A stretch of 64,000 nt of DNA from assembly GCA_963775825.1 (NCBI GenBank), contig CAVZKY010000068.1, positions 62,001 through 126,000 on the forward strand, given 5' to 3'. Made by a program: the position numbers and the translations under genes. This document shows positions 26,964 through 35,763 of this stretch, piece by piece. This stretch comes from Bog-532 sp963775825. GTDB taxonomy: Bacteria; Actinomycetota; Actinomycetes; Streptosporangiales; Streptosporangiaceae. Within the stretch, counting starts at the first letter, position 1. Every line of letters starts with the position of its first letter. The notes under the pieces are model-generated. The model saw only the letters and a program-made list of their open reading frames with translations, did not search any database and was not told where the DNA came from.

Positions 26964-27320
26964 GCAGAGGTTCCCGAAGCGGCGGCCGCCGCGCCGGGAA
27001 CCCGTCGCACTGCCCATGGGCCGGTGTCGGACAAGGGGCCATGCCGGGCTACGTTGGCGGGTGGAACGTGCGGGCAGACCGCGCGCCCGGCTTGCTTCGG
27101 TAACCCGGGCCGACCGTTAAGCATAGTCTGGTGCACGTGCATCTGCCCTGTTCACTAAGGTGAGGCGCGAATTTGCGGCTACGCAGAGGACTCAGTGACT
27201 AACCGTATGCTTAACTGCGGAGTAACAAAAAGCCACGTCAAATTATGATATGCACTCTTTGCAAGCCCAAGATCACGTGCAAGACTTGGCCACGCGCTGC
27301 AATTTGTCAACGACCGAGGG
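26964..27320. promoter_or_regulatory. Upstream region of XRE regulator with GTGCA motifs
   Basis: This is a 357-bp gap. GTGCACGTGCA lies at 27131-27141. TGCAC (27251-27255), TTGCAAG (27260-27266) and GTGCAAG (27278-27284) lie 40-70 bases before the XRE start. The DNA from 27180 to 27300 is less GC-rich than average (CAAATTATGATATGC), as expected for a promoter. No gene is evident. Confidence 0.4.
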
Positions 27321-28238
27321 GTGGCGATGAGCGCGTCTGAGGGCGTCGCCTGGGAGGGGCCGGTCCGGAATTTCGGTCGCCGCGCGAGTGGTCCGACCGT
27401 GCAACGGATTGTGCTGGGCGCTCAACTGCGCCGGCTCCGTGAGGCCAGGGAGATTACGACCGAGCAGGCCGCTGAGGCTATTCGCGGTTCGCATTCCAAG
27501 ATCAGCCGGATGGAACACGGCCGGGTCGGCTTCAAGGACCGGGACGTTAGTGACCTGCTCACGCTGTACGGCGTCACCGATCCCGACGAGCGGGCGAGCC
27601 TACTGGCGCTGGCCCGGGAGGCCGGCAACCCCGGATGGTGGCACGATTTCGGCGACCTCCTACCGCACTGGTTCGAGCCGTACATCAGCCTGGAAGCCGC
27701 CGCGTCCGTCATCCGCAACTACGAAGTACAGTTCGTGCCGGGCCTGCTGCAGTCGCGGTCCTACGCCCGTGAAGTGATTCGCCTCGGGTACGGCTCCATC
27801 AGCGACGAGGAGCTGAACCGGCGGGTCGAGCTGCGGATGGGCCGCCAGCGGCTGCTGTCCAAGGTGACCGCGCCCCGGTTCTGGGCCGTTCTCGACGAGG
27901 CGGTGCTGCGCCGCCCGATCGGGGGTTCCGAGGTGATGCGCGAGGAGGTCGAGTACCTCATCAAGATGGCTGAGCACCCCGCGGTGACGCTGCAGATCGT
28001 CCCGTTCCGGGTGGGCGGGCACTCCGCCGCGGGCGGCCCGTTCTCCATCTTGCGCTTCGCCGAGCCCGAACTGTCCGACGTCGTATACCTCGAACAGCTG
28101 ACCAGCGCGCTCTACATTGACAAGCCCACCGAGGTGGACCGCTACCTCGAGGTCATGGAGCGGCTCTGTGTGCAGGCCGAGGCGGCCACGGACACCACCA
28201 GGCTGCTCGAGAAGATCCACGACCGGATGCCTCTGTAA
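27321..28238 (+). CDS. XRE-family regulator with DUF5753 domain
   Basis: This is a 305-residue regulator (GTG 27321 behind GAGGGG; ATG 27327 possible). The N-terminal helix-turn-helix runs from about 30 to 85: LGAQLRRLREAREITTEQAAEAI, then SHSKISRMEHGRVGFKDRDV. The rest is DUF5753, including AREAGNPGWWHDFGDLLP, SVIRNYEVQFVPGLLQSRSYAR, MGRQRLLSKVTAPRFWAVLDEAVLRR and VYLEQLTSALYIDKP. It forms a WhiJ/AbaA-type trio with DUF397 and the ATPase at 25541. Such proteins control development and secondary metabolism in Streptomyces. It is complete and intact. Confidence 0.93.
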   Translation: MAMSASEGVAWEGPVRNFGRRASGPTVQRIVLGAQLRRLREAREITTEQAAEAIRGSHSKISRMEHGRVGFKDRDVSDLLTLYGVTDPDERASLLALAREAGNPGWWHDFGDLLPHWFEPYISLEAAASVIRNYEVQFVPGLLQSRSYAREVIRLGYGSISDEELNRRVELRMGRQRLLSKVTAPRFWAVLDEAVLRRPIGGSEVMREEVEYLIKMAEHPAVTLQIVPFRVGGHSAAGGPFSILRFAEPELSDVVYLEQLTSALYIDKPTEVDRYLEVMERLCVQAEAATDTTRLLEKIHDRMPL

Positions 28239-28249
28239 GCAGTGCTAAC

Positions 28250-28298
28250 CCGGGGGGCGACCCCCCGGGACCCCGGGTCCAGGGGGTCGTCCCCCCGG
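28250..28298. terminator. GC-rich hairpin between convergent XRE and permease genes
   Basis: The arm CCGGGGGGCGACCCCC (28250-28265) pairs with 28282-28298, with one bulged T. The loop can itself fold (CCCGGGACCCCGGG). The hairpin lies between the XRE stop at 28238 and the permease stop at 28308, so it probably serves both. Confidence 0.75.
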
Positions 28299-28307
28299 AC
28301 GGCGTCG

Positions 28308-29900
28308 TTACCCGTTGGAACCGGGGAGGCCTTCGGGGGTCTCGGGGACCAGCGTCGGGGTGGCGCGGGTGAGGGTCTGCTTCTTGAAGAAGGCCGGCAG
28401 GGTGAACCGGCAGTAGAGGTACAGCAGGAGCCCGACGAGGGCGGACAGGAACACGATCACGAACACGCCACCGATCTGCCAGTGCGGGTAGAACGGCATC
28501 GTCCATGACGTGAAGCTGTTTTGGGTGGCGACGTCGTAGTCGGTCCACAGGCTCCAGCCGCCGGCGAAGTACATGATCAGGCCGCCCAGCAGCGGGAGAA
28601 TCCCGCGCATCCACAGGTTGCGCATGCTGCTGGTCAGCGTCTTGCGGTAGTACCAGACGCAGGTGAAGGCGGTGAGCCCGTAGTAGAAGGCGATGTAGAG
28701 GCCGATCGCGGTCACCGCGTCGGCGATCACGTTGCCGCCCGAGATGTAGTTCATCGGGACGTACAGCACGATCGAGATCGCGCCCATGGCGATGGTGGAG
28801 ACGGTGGGCGTCAGGTACCGGCCGTGCATCCGGGCGAACGCGGGCGGCAGGGCCTTGTAGACGGCCATCAACAGCGTCGTCCGCGCCGTGGGCAGGATCG
28901 TCGTCTGGGTGGAGGCGGCCGCCGAGCTGAGCACCATCAGGACCAGCAGCCGGGCCAGGAAGACGCCGAAGCCGGAGCCGCCGAAGACCGCCGTGCCGAG
29001 GACGGAGAGCACGTCGCCGACGTTGTTGGGGTTAGCCAGGCCGATGCCCTTGGCCCCGATGCCCGCGAACGACTGGGCCGCGAAGATGACGATCACGTAG
29101 GTGACGAGCAGCACCAGCGTGGAAATGATCGCCGCGCGGCCGGGGGTCTTGTTCCGGTCGGTGGTCTCCTCGTTGACGGCCACCGCGGTGTCCCAGCCCC
29201 AGTAGATGAACAGCATCAGGATCAAGCCGGTGACGAACGCCTGAAAGCTGCTGATCTGGAACGGGTTGAGCCAGGATGCGGCCGGATGGACCGAGACGGC
29301 TGGGTGATGACCGCTGCCCACACGCACCAGGGCCACCACGGACAGCACCAGCAGCATGACGACCTCGATGCTGAGCAGGGCACGCTGCAGCCGGGCCGAG
29401 ATCTCGATGCCGCGGTAGCAGATGTAGGTCATCGCGACGATCCACAGCACCCCGACGAGCAGCACCCAGGGGCTGGTCGGGTCCGAACCGATGCCCTTGG
29501 CCCCGAAGAGCAGGAACACGTACTGCCCCGCGACCTGCGCCAGGCTGGCCATGACGAGGATGTCGGCCGCGATGATGCCCCACCCGCCGGCCCAGCCCGT
29601 CCGCGGGCCGAACGCGCGGGTGGCCCAGGTAAACGTGGTGCCGCAGTCCGGGTCGGCCTTGTTCAGCTCGCTGTAGCCGACGGAGGTGAGCAGCATCGGG
29701 ACGAAGGCCAAAACCGCCACGATGGGCGACTGCAGGCCGACGGCCACAACGATAAGACCGAGGGTGGCCGCCAGGCTGTACGCCGGGGCGGTCGACGCCA
29801 CACCCATCACGATGCTGGACACGAGCCCGAGCGCGCCGGGCTTGAGGCCTTTCTCGATCTGGTCTTCCGTTGGACCGAGAGCCTCGTCGGCTGCGGTCAT
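28308..29900 (-). CDS. APC-superfamily amino acid permease
   Basis: This is a 530-residue secondary transporter with about 12 hydrophobic helices. Family marks include the first-helix VSSIVMGVASTAPAYSLAATLG, YSELNKADPDCGTTFTWATRAFGP and AGGWGIIAADILVMASLAQVAG. The helix-6 region IYWGWDTAVAVNEETTDRNKTPG follows, then LSSAAASTQTTILPTARTTL and FARMHGRYLTPTVS. This subtype is near the actinomycete amino acid/polyamine permeases of unknown specificity. It stands alone, sharing a promoter region with the divergent PIG-L gene. No frameshift. Confidence 0.9.
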   Translation of the reverse strand: MTAADEALGPTEDQIEKGLKPGALGLVSSIVMGVASTAPAYSLAATLGLIVVAVGLQSPIVAVLAFVPMLLTSVGYSELNKADPDCGTTFTWATRAFGPRTGWAGGWGIIAADILVMASLAQVAGQYVFLLFGAKGIGSDPTSPWVLLVGVLWIVAMTYICYRGIEISARLQRALLSIEVVMLLVLSVVALVRVGSGHHPAVSVHPAASWLNPFQISSFQAFVTGLILMLFIYWGWDTAVAVNEETTDRNKTPGRAAIISTLVLLVTYVIVIFAAQSFAGIGAKGIGLANPNNVGDVLSVLGTAVFGGSGFGVFLARLLVLMVLSSAAASTQTTILPTARTTLLMAVYKALPPAFARMHGRYLTPTVSTIAMGAISIVLYVPMNYISGGNVIADAVTAIGLYIAFYYGLTAFTCVWYYRKTLTSSMRNLWMRGILPLLGGLIMYFAGGWSLWTDYDVATQNSFTSWTMPFYPHWQIGGVFVIVFLSALVGLLLYLYCRFTLPAFFKKQTLTRATPTLVPETPEGLPGSNG

Positions 29901-30112
29901 CTCGTACCCCCTCTAGCGTTACACCTGATGACGACGGTTCTAGCACATGAAACCGCTGACCACGAGGTTTTCAGTCGTAACAGGTACATTTCACCGCTGG
30001 ATGCGCGGGCAAAATGGCATTCATCTACGGCATCCGTAGCTACCTCTTCACGATGCCGGGCGGCGGACACCGACCCACGACCCGCGCCAGCCCGTTCCGT
30101 AGGATCACGCAT

Positions 30113-30832
30113 GTGCGAGACGACAAGGACATCCAGCGGATCCTGGCCATCGCGGCGCACCCCGATGACCTGGACTTCGGCGCGGCCGGAACCATTGCCC
30201 TCTGGACCGGCGCGGGGATCGAGGTCGTCTACTGCATCGTGACCGACGGCGACGCCGGCGGTTTTGACGAGACGTTCCCGCGGGCCGAGATGGCGCCGCT
30301 GCGGCGCGCCGAGCAGACCGCCGCCGCCAACTGCGTGGGCGTGCACGACATCCGGTTCCTCGGTTACCCGGACGGCAGGGTTGAGCCGACCCTCGGCCTC
30401 CGCAAGGACCTGTCCCGGGTGATCAGGCAGGTCCGGCCGGATCGCGTGGTGTGCCCCAGCCCCGAGCGCAACTACGCCCGGATCGGGACCAGTCATCCCG
30501 ACCATCGGGCGGTGGGCTCGGCGGCGCTGGACGCCGTGTACCCGGATGCGCGTAACCCGTTTGCCTTCCCGGAGCTGGCCGGCGCCGAGGGGCTGGCCGC
30601 CTGGACGGTCGGAGAGGTCTGGATCGCCGGCAGCCCGGCGCCGGACCACTATGTCGACGTGACCGCCACGTTCTCCCTTAAGATCGCCGCGCTGCGCGCG
30701 CATGAGAGCCAGATCGGTCACCTCACCGGCCTGGCGGAACGGCTGCGCGGGCGGCTCGCCGCCACGGCGGAGCAAGCCGGCCTGGGCGATGGCCGTCTGG
30801 CCGAGGCGTTCCAGGTCCTGGAGACGGCGTGA
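30113..30832 (+). CDS. PIG-L (LmbE-like) zinc deacetylase
   Basis: This is a 239-residue deacetylase. GTG 30113 is chosen, eight bases after AGGA, because conservation begins with IQRILAIAAHPDDLDFGAAGT. The zinc ligands are in AHPDD and SHPDHRAVG, the usual pair for N-acetylglucosamine-type deacetylases. Related actinomycete enzymes include MshB and Mca (mycothiol metabolism) and glycopeptide deacetylases, but the sequence does not decide the substrate. The gene may start as far upstream as 30014. It is a single gene, divergent from the permease. Confidence 0.88.
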   Translation: MRDDKDIQRILAIAAHPDDLDFGAAGTIALWTGAGIEVVYCIVTDGDAGGFDETFPRAEMAPLRRAEQTAAANCVGVHDIRFLGYPDGRVEPTLGLRKDLSRVIRQVRPDRVVCPSPERNYARIGTSHPDHRAVGSAALDAVYPDARNPFAFPELAGAEGLAAWTVGEVWIAGSPAPDHYVDVTATFSLKIAALRAHESQIGHLTGLAERLRGRLAATAEQAGLGDGRLAEAFQVLETA

Positions 30833-30984
30833 GCGGGCCTGGCCAGGTGCGTTGTCGGCCGGTCCGGTGGCTCGTCGCACCTGGGATCGCCGAATCCGGC
30901 CAGGCGGGAACTAAAGCCGGGAACTAAAGTAAGTGCTCTGAACCGTTGCCCGCGCCGTTGTTGGCCGGAGGAAGCGAACCGCAC

Positions 30985-31881
30985 ATGGCCATGGAGCTAG
31001 ATCACTCGTTCACCGTCCCCGTCCCGCCGGATCAGGCGTGGGACGTCCTGCTCGACGTCCAGAAGATCGCGCCCTGCATGCCGGGCGCCCAGGTCGACAG
31101 CGTCGAGGGCGATGACGTCACCGGCCGGATGAAGGTCAAGGTGGGCCCGGTTTCGCTCACCTACAAAGGGATGGCCTCGTTCAAGGACCGGGACGCGGCG
31201 GAACGATCGATCCTGGTGGAGGCGTCCGGCAAGGAGATGCGTGGTGCCGGGACCGCATCCGCCACGGTCCGGGCCGCGCTGAGCCCGGAGAACGGCTCCG
31301 GGGACGAATCGACCCTGGTCACGATGCATACCACGCTGAACGTAACCGGCCGGCCCGCGCAGTTCGGCCGGGGGGTCATCGCCGAGGTGGGTTCCCGGCT
31401 GATCGACAAGTTCGCCGACAACCTGGCCCAGCAGCTAGGCGGCGGGGCCGCCGCTGAGGCTCCGGTGGCCAGTGTGGCGGCTCTGGCGGCCAGCGCCCCG
31501 GCCGCAGCCGCGGCGGCGACCGCCGGTGCACCGGCCGTGGCGCCCCCGAGCGCCGCTGAGGAGACCGGGACCGGCGCAGCAGCCGGGGCGGGCGAGACGC
31601 CCGGCACCGGCAAGGCCCCGGCGGCGCCGCCCGCAGCGGCGACCCCGGTGCCCGTGCCGCCCGCGGCGGCCCCCCAGGCGACGGTCCGGACCGAGCCGGA
31701 GCCGGCAACCCCAGCAGAGCCGGAGCCGGCAACCGCACCCGATCAGGAGGACTCCCTCAACCTGCTGAGCCTGGTGGGCCCGGTGATCGTGAAGCGGCTC
31801 GCCCCGGTGGTTGGCGCCGCCGTGGCGGCAGGGCTGATCGCCTGGGGCGTCCGGCGCATCGTCCGCCGCAGGCGGGCCTGA
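30985..31881 (+). CDS. CoxG/SRPBCC-domain protein with C-terminal membrane anchor
   Basis: This 298-residue protein starts at ATG 30985, behind GGAGGAAG. Residues 1-150 are a CoxG-type SRPBCC domain: LDHSFTVPVPPDQAWDVLLDVQKIAPCMPGAQ, then GRMKVKVGPVSLTYKG and the ending RGVIAEVGSRLIDKFADNLAQ. Residues 155-265 are a low-complexity Ala/Pro linker with many Glu-Pro pairs. A final helix (LAPVVGAAVAAGLIAWGV) is followed by RRIVRRRRA. In CO dehydrogenase clusters CoxG tethers the enzyme to the membrane, but no CO dehydrogenase genes are nearby. The partner is therefore unknown. Confidence 0.85.
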   Translation: MAMELDHSFTVPVPPDQAWDVLLDVQKIAPCMPGAQVDSVEGDDVTGRMKVKVGPVSLTYKGMASFKDRDAAERSILVEASGKEMRGAGTASATVRAALSPENGSGDESTLVTMHTTLNVTGRPAQFGRGVIAEVGSRLIDKFADNLAQQLGGGAAAEAPVASVAALAASAPAAAAAATAGAPAVAPPSAAEETGTGAAAGAGETPGTGKAPAAPPAAATPVPVPPAAAPQATVRTEPEPATPAEPEPATAPDQEDSLNLLSLVGPVIVKRLAPVVGAAVAAGLIAWGVRRIVRRRRA

Positions 31882-31997
31882 CCTGACCCGCGACGGGGCG
31901 GTACCGCGGCGAACGCCACGACCATCCGCGGCCCGCTGCGGCTGCCCGTCACCACGGGCCCGCCCCCAGCCCGGGCGGGCACGGCGGGCACGGCGGG

Positions 31998-33029
31998 CTA
32001 ATGCACCACGACCTCGGTGACGGGAAGCGAGGAGTCGGCGGGCAGGTCCAGCGGAGACGAGGGCAGGCCGCGCGCGGCGAGCTCGGAGCCGAGCGCGGCG
32101 ACCATCGCGCCGTTGTCGGTGCACAGGCCGGGCCGGGGGACGCGGAGCCGGATGCCTGCGGCCGTGCAGCGCTCCCCGGCCAGCAACCGCAGCCGCGAGT
32201 TGGCGGCCACGCCGCCGCCGATGACCAGATGATCGACGCCGTGCTGACGGCAGGCGTCCACCGCCTTGCGGGTCAGCACGTCGGCGACCGCCTCCTGGAA
32301 GGAGGCCGCGACGTCGGCGACCGGCACCGGCTCGCCGCGGGCCTCGCGATCCTCGACCCACCGGGCCACGGCGGTCTTCAGGCCGGCGAAGGAGAAGTCA
32401 AGCGACCCGTCGTGGTACTTGCCGCGGGGAAACGCGATCGCGGCCTGGTCCCCGGACCGCGCGGCCGCGTCGATAGGCGGCCCGCCGGGGAACGGCAGGC
32501 CGAGCACCCGGGCCACCTTGTCGTACGCCTCGCCGGCCGCGTCGTCGACGGTCGCGCCCAGGGGCTTCACCTCACCCGCCACGTCCGGGACGAGCAGCAG
32601 CGACGAGTGGCCGCCCGACACGAGCAGCGCGATGACCGGCGCCGGGAGCGGGCCGTGCTCAAGCTGGTCGACGGCCACGTGCGCAGCCAGGTGGTTGACC
32701 CCGTACAACGGCTTGCCGAGGGTGAGCGCGTACGCCTTGGCCGCGGCCACCCCAACCAGCAGGGCACCCGCCAAGCCGGGGCCCGCGGTCACCGCGATCG
32801 CGTCGACGTCAGCCAGGGTCACCCCCGCCTTGGCCAGCGCACGGTCGACGGACGGGGTCATGGCCTCCAGGTGGGCGCGGCTGGCTACCTCCGGTACGAC
32901 GCCGCCAAACCGGGCGTGCTCATCGACACTGGAAGCCACGGCGTCCGCGAGCAGCTCGCGCCCGCGGACCAGGCCAGCGCCGGTCTCGTCACACGAAGTC
33001 TCGATGCCGAGAACGAGCGGGCCAGTCAC
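31998..33029 (-). CDS. tsaD: tRNA threonylcarbamoyltransferase TsaD
   Basis: TsaD (343 aa) transfers threonylcarbamoyl to A37 of ANN-decoding tRNAs (t6A). The motifs are LGIETSCDETGAGLV, the metal-binding His113 and His117 in VNHLAAHV, LLVSGGHSSLLLV, FPGGPPIDAAARSGD, FSFAGLKTAV, VIGGGVAANSRLR and CTDNGAMVA. It overlaps rimI by four bases (ATGA), which in turn overlaps tsaB, so the three are co-translated. TsaE, the ATPase of the same pathway, appears separately at the window end. Confidence 0.96.
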   Translation of the reverse strand: MTGPLVLGIETSCDETGAGLVRGRELLADAVASSVDEHARFGGVVPEVASRAHLEAMTPSVDRALAKAGVTLADVDAIAVTAGPGLAGALLVGVAAAKAYALTLGKPLYGVNHLAAHVAVDQLEHGPLPAPVIALLVSGGHSSLLLVPDVAGEVKPLGATVDDAAGEAYDKVARVLGLPFPGGPPIDAAARSGDQAAIAFPRGKYHDGSLDFSFAGLKTAVARWVEDREARGEPVPVADVAASFQEAVADVLTRKAVDACRQHGVDHLVIGGGVAANSRLRLLAGERCTAAGIRLRVPRPGLCTDNGAMVAALGSELAARGLPSSPLDLPADSSLPVTEVVVH

Positions 33030-33553
33030 CGGGCACCCCCCGCGGGGGCGGCGCCGTCCGCCGCCTCCGCCGGACCGGGCGGGATCGGCGTGACGGGCTC
33101 ACGGAGGCCGCGGCGCATCACGATCGCGTCCATCCCGGACGGCTGGTAGTAGGCACGCCGGATGCCGGCGTCGGAGAAACCGAACCGGCGGTAGAGCTGC
33201 TGAGCGCGCGGATTGTCGGCGCGCACCTCGAGGAAGACTTCCGCGCAGTCACGGCGGCCTGCCTCGTCCAGCAGGTCCGTCAGCAGCGCCGAACCTATCC
33301 CCCGGCCCCAGGCCGCCTCGCGAACGGCCAGCGTCAGCACCTCGGCCTGGCGGCCACCGGGCAGCATCATCCCGGCGTATCCCACGAGCTTGTTTCCTTC
33401 CTCGGCCGCCACGTAGTGGCGGCCATGTCCCTGCATGGCCAGTTCTTCCGCGAACATCCCTGGTGACCAGCCGTCATCGGGAAACAGTGTGCGCTCCAGG
33501 TCCAGCACGGCGGCCAGGTCCTCGTAGCGCAACGGCCGCAGCTGCGCAGTCAT
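33026..33553 (-). CDS. rimI: Ribosomal protein S18-alanine N-acetyltransferase RimI
   Basis: This is a 175-residue GNAT enzyme that acetylates the N-terminal Ala of S18. Visible are LRPLRYEDLAAVLDLERTLFPDDGWSPGMF, VLTLAVREAAWGRGIGSALL (acetyl-CoA loop) and EVFLEVRADNPRAQQLYRRFGFSDAG with the YYQPSGMDAIVMRR ending. It sits between tsaB and tsaD with four-base overlaps on each side, the classic actinobacterial arrangement. The C-terminal Ala/Pro tail is variable. Confidence 0.93.
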   Translation of the reverse strand: MTAQLRPLRYEDLAAVLDLERTLFPDDGWSPGMFAEELAMQGHGRHYVAAEEGNKLVGYAGMMLPGGRQAEVLTLAVREAAWGRGIGSALLTDLLDEAGRRDCAEVFLEVRADNPRAQQLYRRFGFSDAGIRRAYYQPSGMDAIVMRRGLREPVTPIPPGPAEAADGAAPAGGAR

Positions 33554-34251
33554 GGCGCCGTCACCCGCTTCGGCGGGCCCGGCACGCGGGCGTCCGGCCG
33601 GCGCAGGTAGAGCGGCTCCGGGGGCAGCAGGGCCACGCCGGACCCGTCCGCCGGGCCGCCGTCGGGGCCATCGTCCGGGCGGCCGGCGAGCAGCTCCACG
33701 ACCAGGTCCGCGAGCACCGCCGCGGTGGGGTACTCGGGCCAGATCGGCTCACCGAGATCACCGGGGTACAGCGCCGCCGCCTGGCCGGCCACGGGCAGCG
33801 CGTCGCCACCGGGAATGTCGGCCGCGCGATTGACGGCCGGGCCCGCGAGCCGCGATCCTGGCCCGGAGTAGCGCGCCCAGTAGAGCTCCTTGCGGCGGGC
33901 GTCGGTCACGGCGAGGAACTCCCGTCCCGCCGCGGCGCCGGCCGCGGCGCGGGCTACGACGTCGAGCGTGCAGACGCCGTAGACGGGCAGGCCCAGGGTC
34001 CGGCCGAACACCCGCGCGGTGACCACGCCGACCCGCAGCCCGGTGTACGGTCCCGGGCCGACCCCGGTGGCTACGGCGGTCAGATCGCGCGGCTCGGCCC
34101 CGGCATCGGCGATGACCTTGGCGATGGAAGGAGCGAGCAGTTCCCCGTGCCTGCGCGCATCCACCGTGACGGTCTCGGCGAGCACGCGCTGGCCGTCATG
34201 CAGGGCGGCGGTGACCGCCGGGGTAGCAGTATCGAAGGCAAGCAGGAGCAC
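33550..34251 (-). CDS. tsaB: TsaB, tRNA t6A biosynthesis scaffold
   Basis: This 233-residue TsaD paralogue lacks the metal-binding His pair. It has the start MLLLAFDTATPAVTAALHDG, the RHGELLAPSI segment, the VGVGPGPYTGLRVG motif and AVTDARRKELYWARY, and ends with PLYLRRPDARVPG. It dimerises with TsaD and recruits TsaE. It starts with GTG and is first in the tsaB-rimI-tsaD unit. Confidence 0.94.
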   Translation of the reverse strand: MLLLAFDTATPAVTAALHDGQRVLAETVTVDARRHGELLAPSIAKVIADAGAEPRDLTAVATGVGPGPYTGLRVGVVTARVFGRTLGLPVYGVCTLDVVARAAAGAAAGREFLAVTDARRKELYWARYSGPGSRLAGPAVNRAADIPGGDALPVAGQAAALYPGDLGEPIWPEYPTAAVLADLVVELLAGRPDDGPDGGPADGSGVALLPPEPLYLRRPDARVPGPPKRVTAP

Positions 34252-34276
34252 GGATGCACAGCCTAGTTCACGGTGC

Positions 34277-35644
34277 CTAGTTCACCGTGGCGCTCCTCAG
34301 CGGCACAGCCGGATCGGCGAGCAGCCCGGCGTCGACCGAGGCGGCGGCCGCGATAAGGCGGCGGCCCTGCATGACGTCGCGGGGCCGGTCGACCGCGAGC
34401 ACCGCCATCAGCCGCGGCCCCGACAGCCAGCACGCCGTCCACGGGCCTTCGTCCGGCGGGCCAGCTGAGCCACCGGCGGAGCGGCGGGCGGAACCGCCAG
34501 CGGGCGGGCCGTCCGGGCCGCGCCAGATCAGCCGGCTGGCATCCGCGTGATAGCCGGCGTACTGCATCATCCGGCCGAACTGCTCCGACCAGGAGTAGGG
34601 AACCGGGTCGTAGACGTCATGCCCGCCCAGGATGTTGGCCGCCACGACGTGCGGGCCCTGCACGGCGACGTCCCAATGCTCGAACCTGAGCCGCCGGCCG
34701 TAGCGGAGGGACAGGAAGGAAGCGCAGTCGCCGACCGCGTAGACGCCCGGCACCGACGTCCGCAGCCCCTCGTCGGCGGCGACCCCGTTGTCCAGCTGGA
34801 GGCCGGAGCCGGCCAGCCATCCCACCGCCGGCCGCACCCCAACTGCGGTAACGATCTCGTCGGCTGGAATCCAGCCGCCGCCGGCCAGCGCGAGCCCATC
34901 GTCCTCGACCGCTTCGACCGGCTGCGACGTCCGCAGCTCCACGCCTGCGGCCGCGTACCAGGGAATCGTCCGCGCGCCCACCTCGGCGCCGACGGCACCG
35001 GCGAGCGGGGCCGGCCCCGCCTCCACCACGGTGACCTGGCAGCCGCGGGCCGCGGCGGCGGTGGCGAGCTCGGCCCCGATCCAGCCCGCCCCGACGATGA
35101 CCAGGCGCACGCCGGGCCGCAACCGGGCCCGCAGCTCCAGCGCGTCCTCATGGGTGCGCAGAAAACGCTGCCGCCCGGGCCCCGGGAGCGCCACCGGCTC
35201 CGCTCCGGTGGCCACGACCAGCCGGTCGAACGGGTACTCGCCGTGTGCCGTCCGCACCCGGCCCGCCGTCCCGTCCGCGCTGCCCCGGCCGCCCGGGCCG
35301 CGCCGGCGGCCGGCTTCGGCGGGCGACGCCGCCGAGCCGCCCGGGCCGCCGGAGCCGGGCGGGACGAGATCCAGGCCGGTCGCGGGCTCGGCAAGGTGCA
35401 GGTCGACGCCCAGCGCCGCGAAGTCTGCCCGGAGCGTGGTGTCCAGCTCGCCGGCCATCCGGGCCGGATCCGCCGCTGCCGCCAGCAGCTCTCCCGCGAG
35501 GGCCTGTTTGGACAGGGGCGGCCGGTCGTACGGCGGCCGGCTCTCGGCGGCGATCATCGTGATCTGGCCGCTGAAGGCGCGTGCCCGGAGCTCTTCGGCG
35601 GTCCGGAGCCCGGCCAGCCCTCCCCCGACGATGACGACCTGCAT
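34277..35644 (-). CDS. FAD-dependent pyridine nucleotide-disulfide oxidoreductase (ferredoxin reductase type)
   Basis: This is a 455-residue flavoprotein. The N-terminal FAD Rossmann motif VIVGGGLAGLRTAEEL is at residues 4-19, followed by RPPYDRPPLSKQAL. The NAD(P)H Rossmann motif is RLVIVGAGWIGAELA, the FAD-binding motif is GVYAVGDCA, and LRFEHWDVAVQGPHVVAANI is the rubredoxin/ferredoxin-reductase signature. Gly/Ala/Arg-rich insertions lie near residues 97-125 and 390-405. No ferredoxin or oxygenase gene is adjacent, so the electron acceptor is unknown. It diverges from thiO, with the TPP riboswitch between. Confidence 0.88.
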   Translation of the reverse strand: MQVVIVGGGLAGLRTAEELRARAFSGQITMIAAESRPPYDRPPLSKQALAGELLAAAADPARMAGELDTTLRADFAALGVDLHLAEPATGLDLVPPGSGGPGGSAASPAEAGRRRGPGGRGSADGTAGRVRTAHGEYPFDRLVVATGAEPVALPGPGRQRFLRTHEDALELRARLRPGVRLVIVGAGWIGAELATAAAARGCQVTVVEAGPAPLAGAVGAEVGARTIPWYAAAGVELRTSQPVEAVEDDGLALAGGGWIPADEIVTAVGVRPAVGWLAGSGLQLDNGVAADEGLRTSVPGVYAVGDCASFLSLRYGRRLRFEHWDVAVQGPHVVAANILGGHDVYDPVPYSWSEQFGRMMQYAGYHADASRLIWRGPDGPPAGGSARRSAGGSAGPPDEGPWTACWLSGPRLMAVLAVDRPRDVMQGRRLIAAAASVDAGLLADPAVPLRSATVN

Positions 35645-35667
35645 GACGACATAGGCTAGAGGCCGGC

Positions 35668-35757
35668 GCGCGGGAGCCCGGTAGCGACCGGGCTGAGAGG
35701 GAAACTGGCGAGTTTCCGACCGCAGAACCTGATCCGGATCATGCCGGCGAAGGGAGC
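35668..35757 (+). promoter_or_regulatory. TPP riboswitch (THI element) controlling thiOSG
   Basis: All conserved blocks are present: GGGAGCCCGG and CCGGGCTGAGAGGGAAA (P2/P3 side), a P3 hairpin around AAACTGGCGAGTTT, and then ACCTGATCCGGATCATGCCGG with GCGAAGGGAG closing P1 (35727-35757). The 3' conserved strand, GAAGGGAG, lies just before ATG 35764 and also looks like the ribosome binding site. Ligand binding would thus hide it, meaning translational control. Expected response: TPP represses thiO, thiS and thiG. Confidence 0.97.
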
Positions 35758-35763
35758 GAGGGC

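Noticed and set aside
28521..30242. 573-codon plus-strand ORF opposite the APC permease
   Set aside because: Composition is Gly/Asp/His/Arg-rich as expected for antisense of a membrane protein; no family features.
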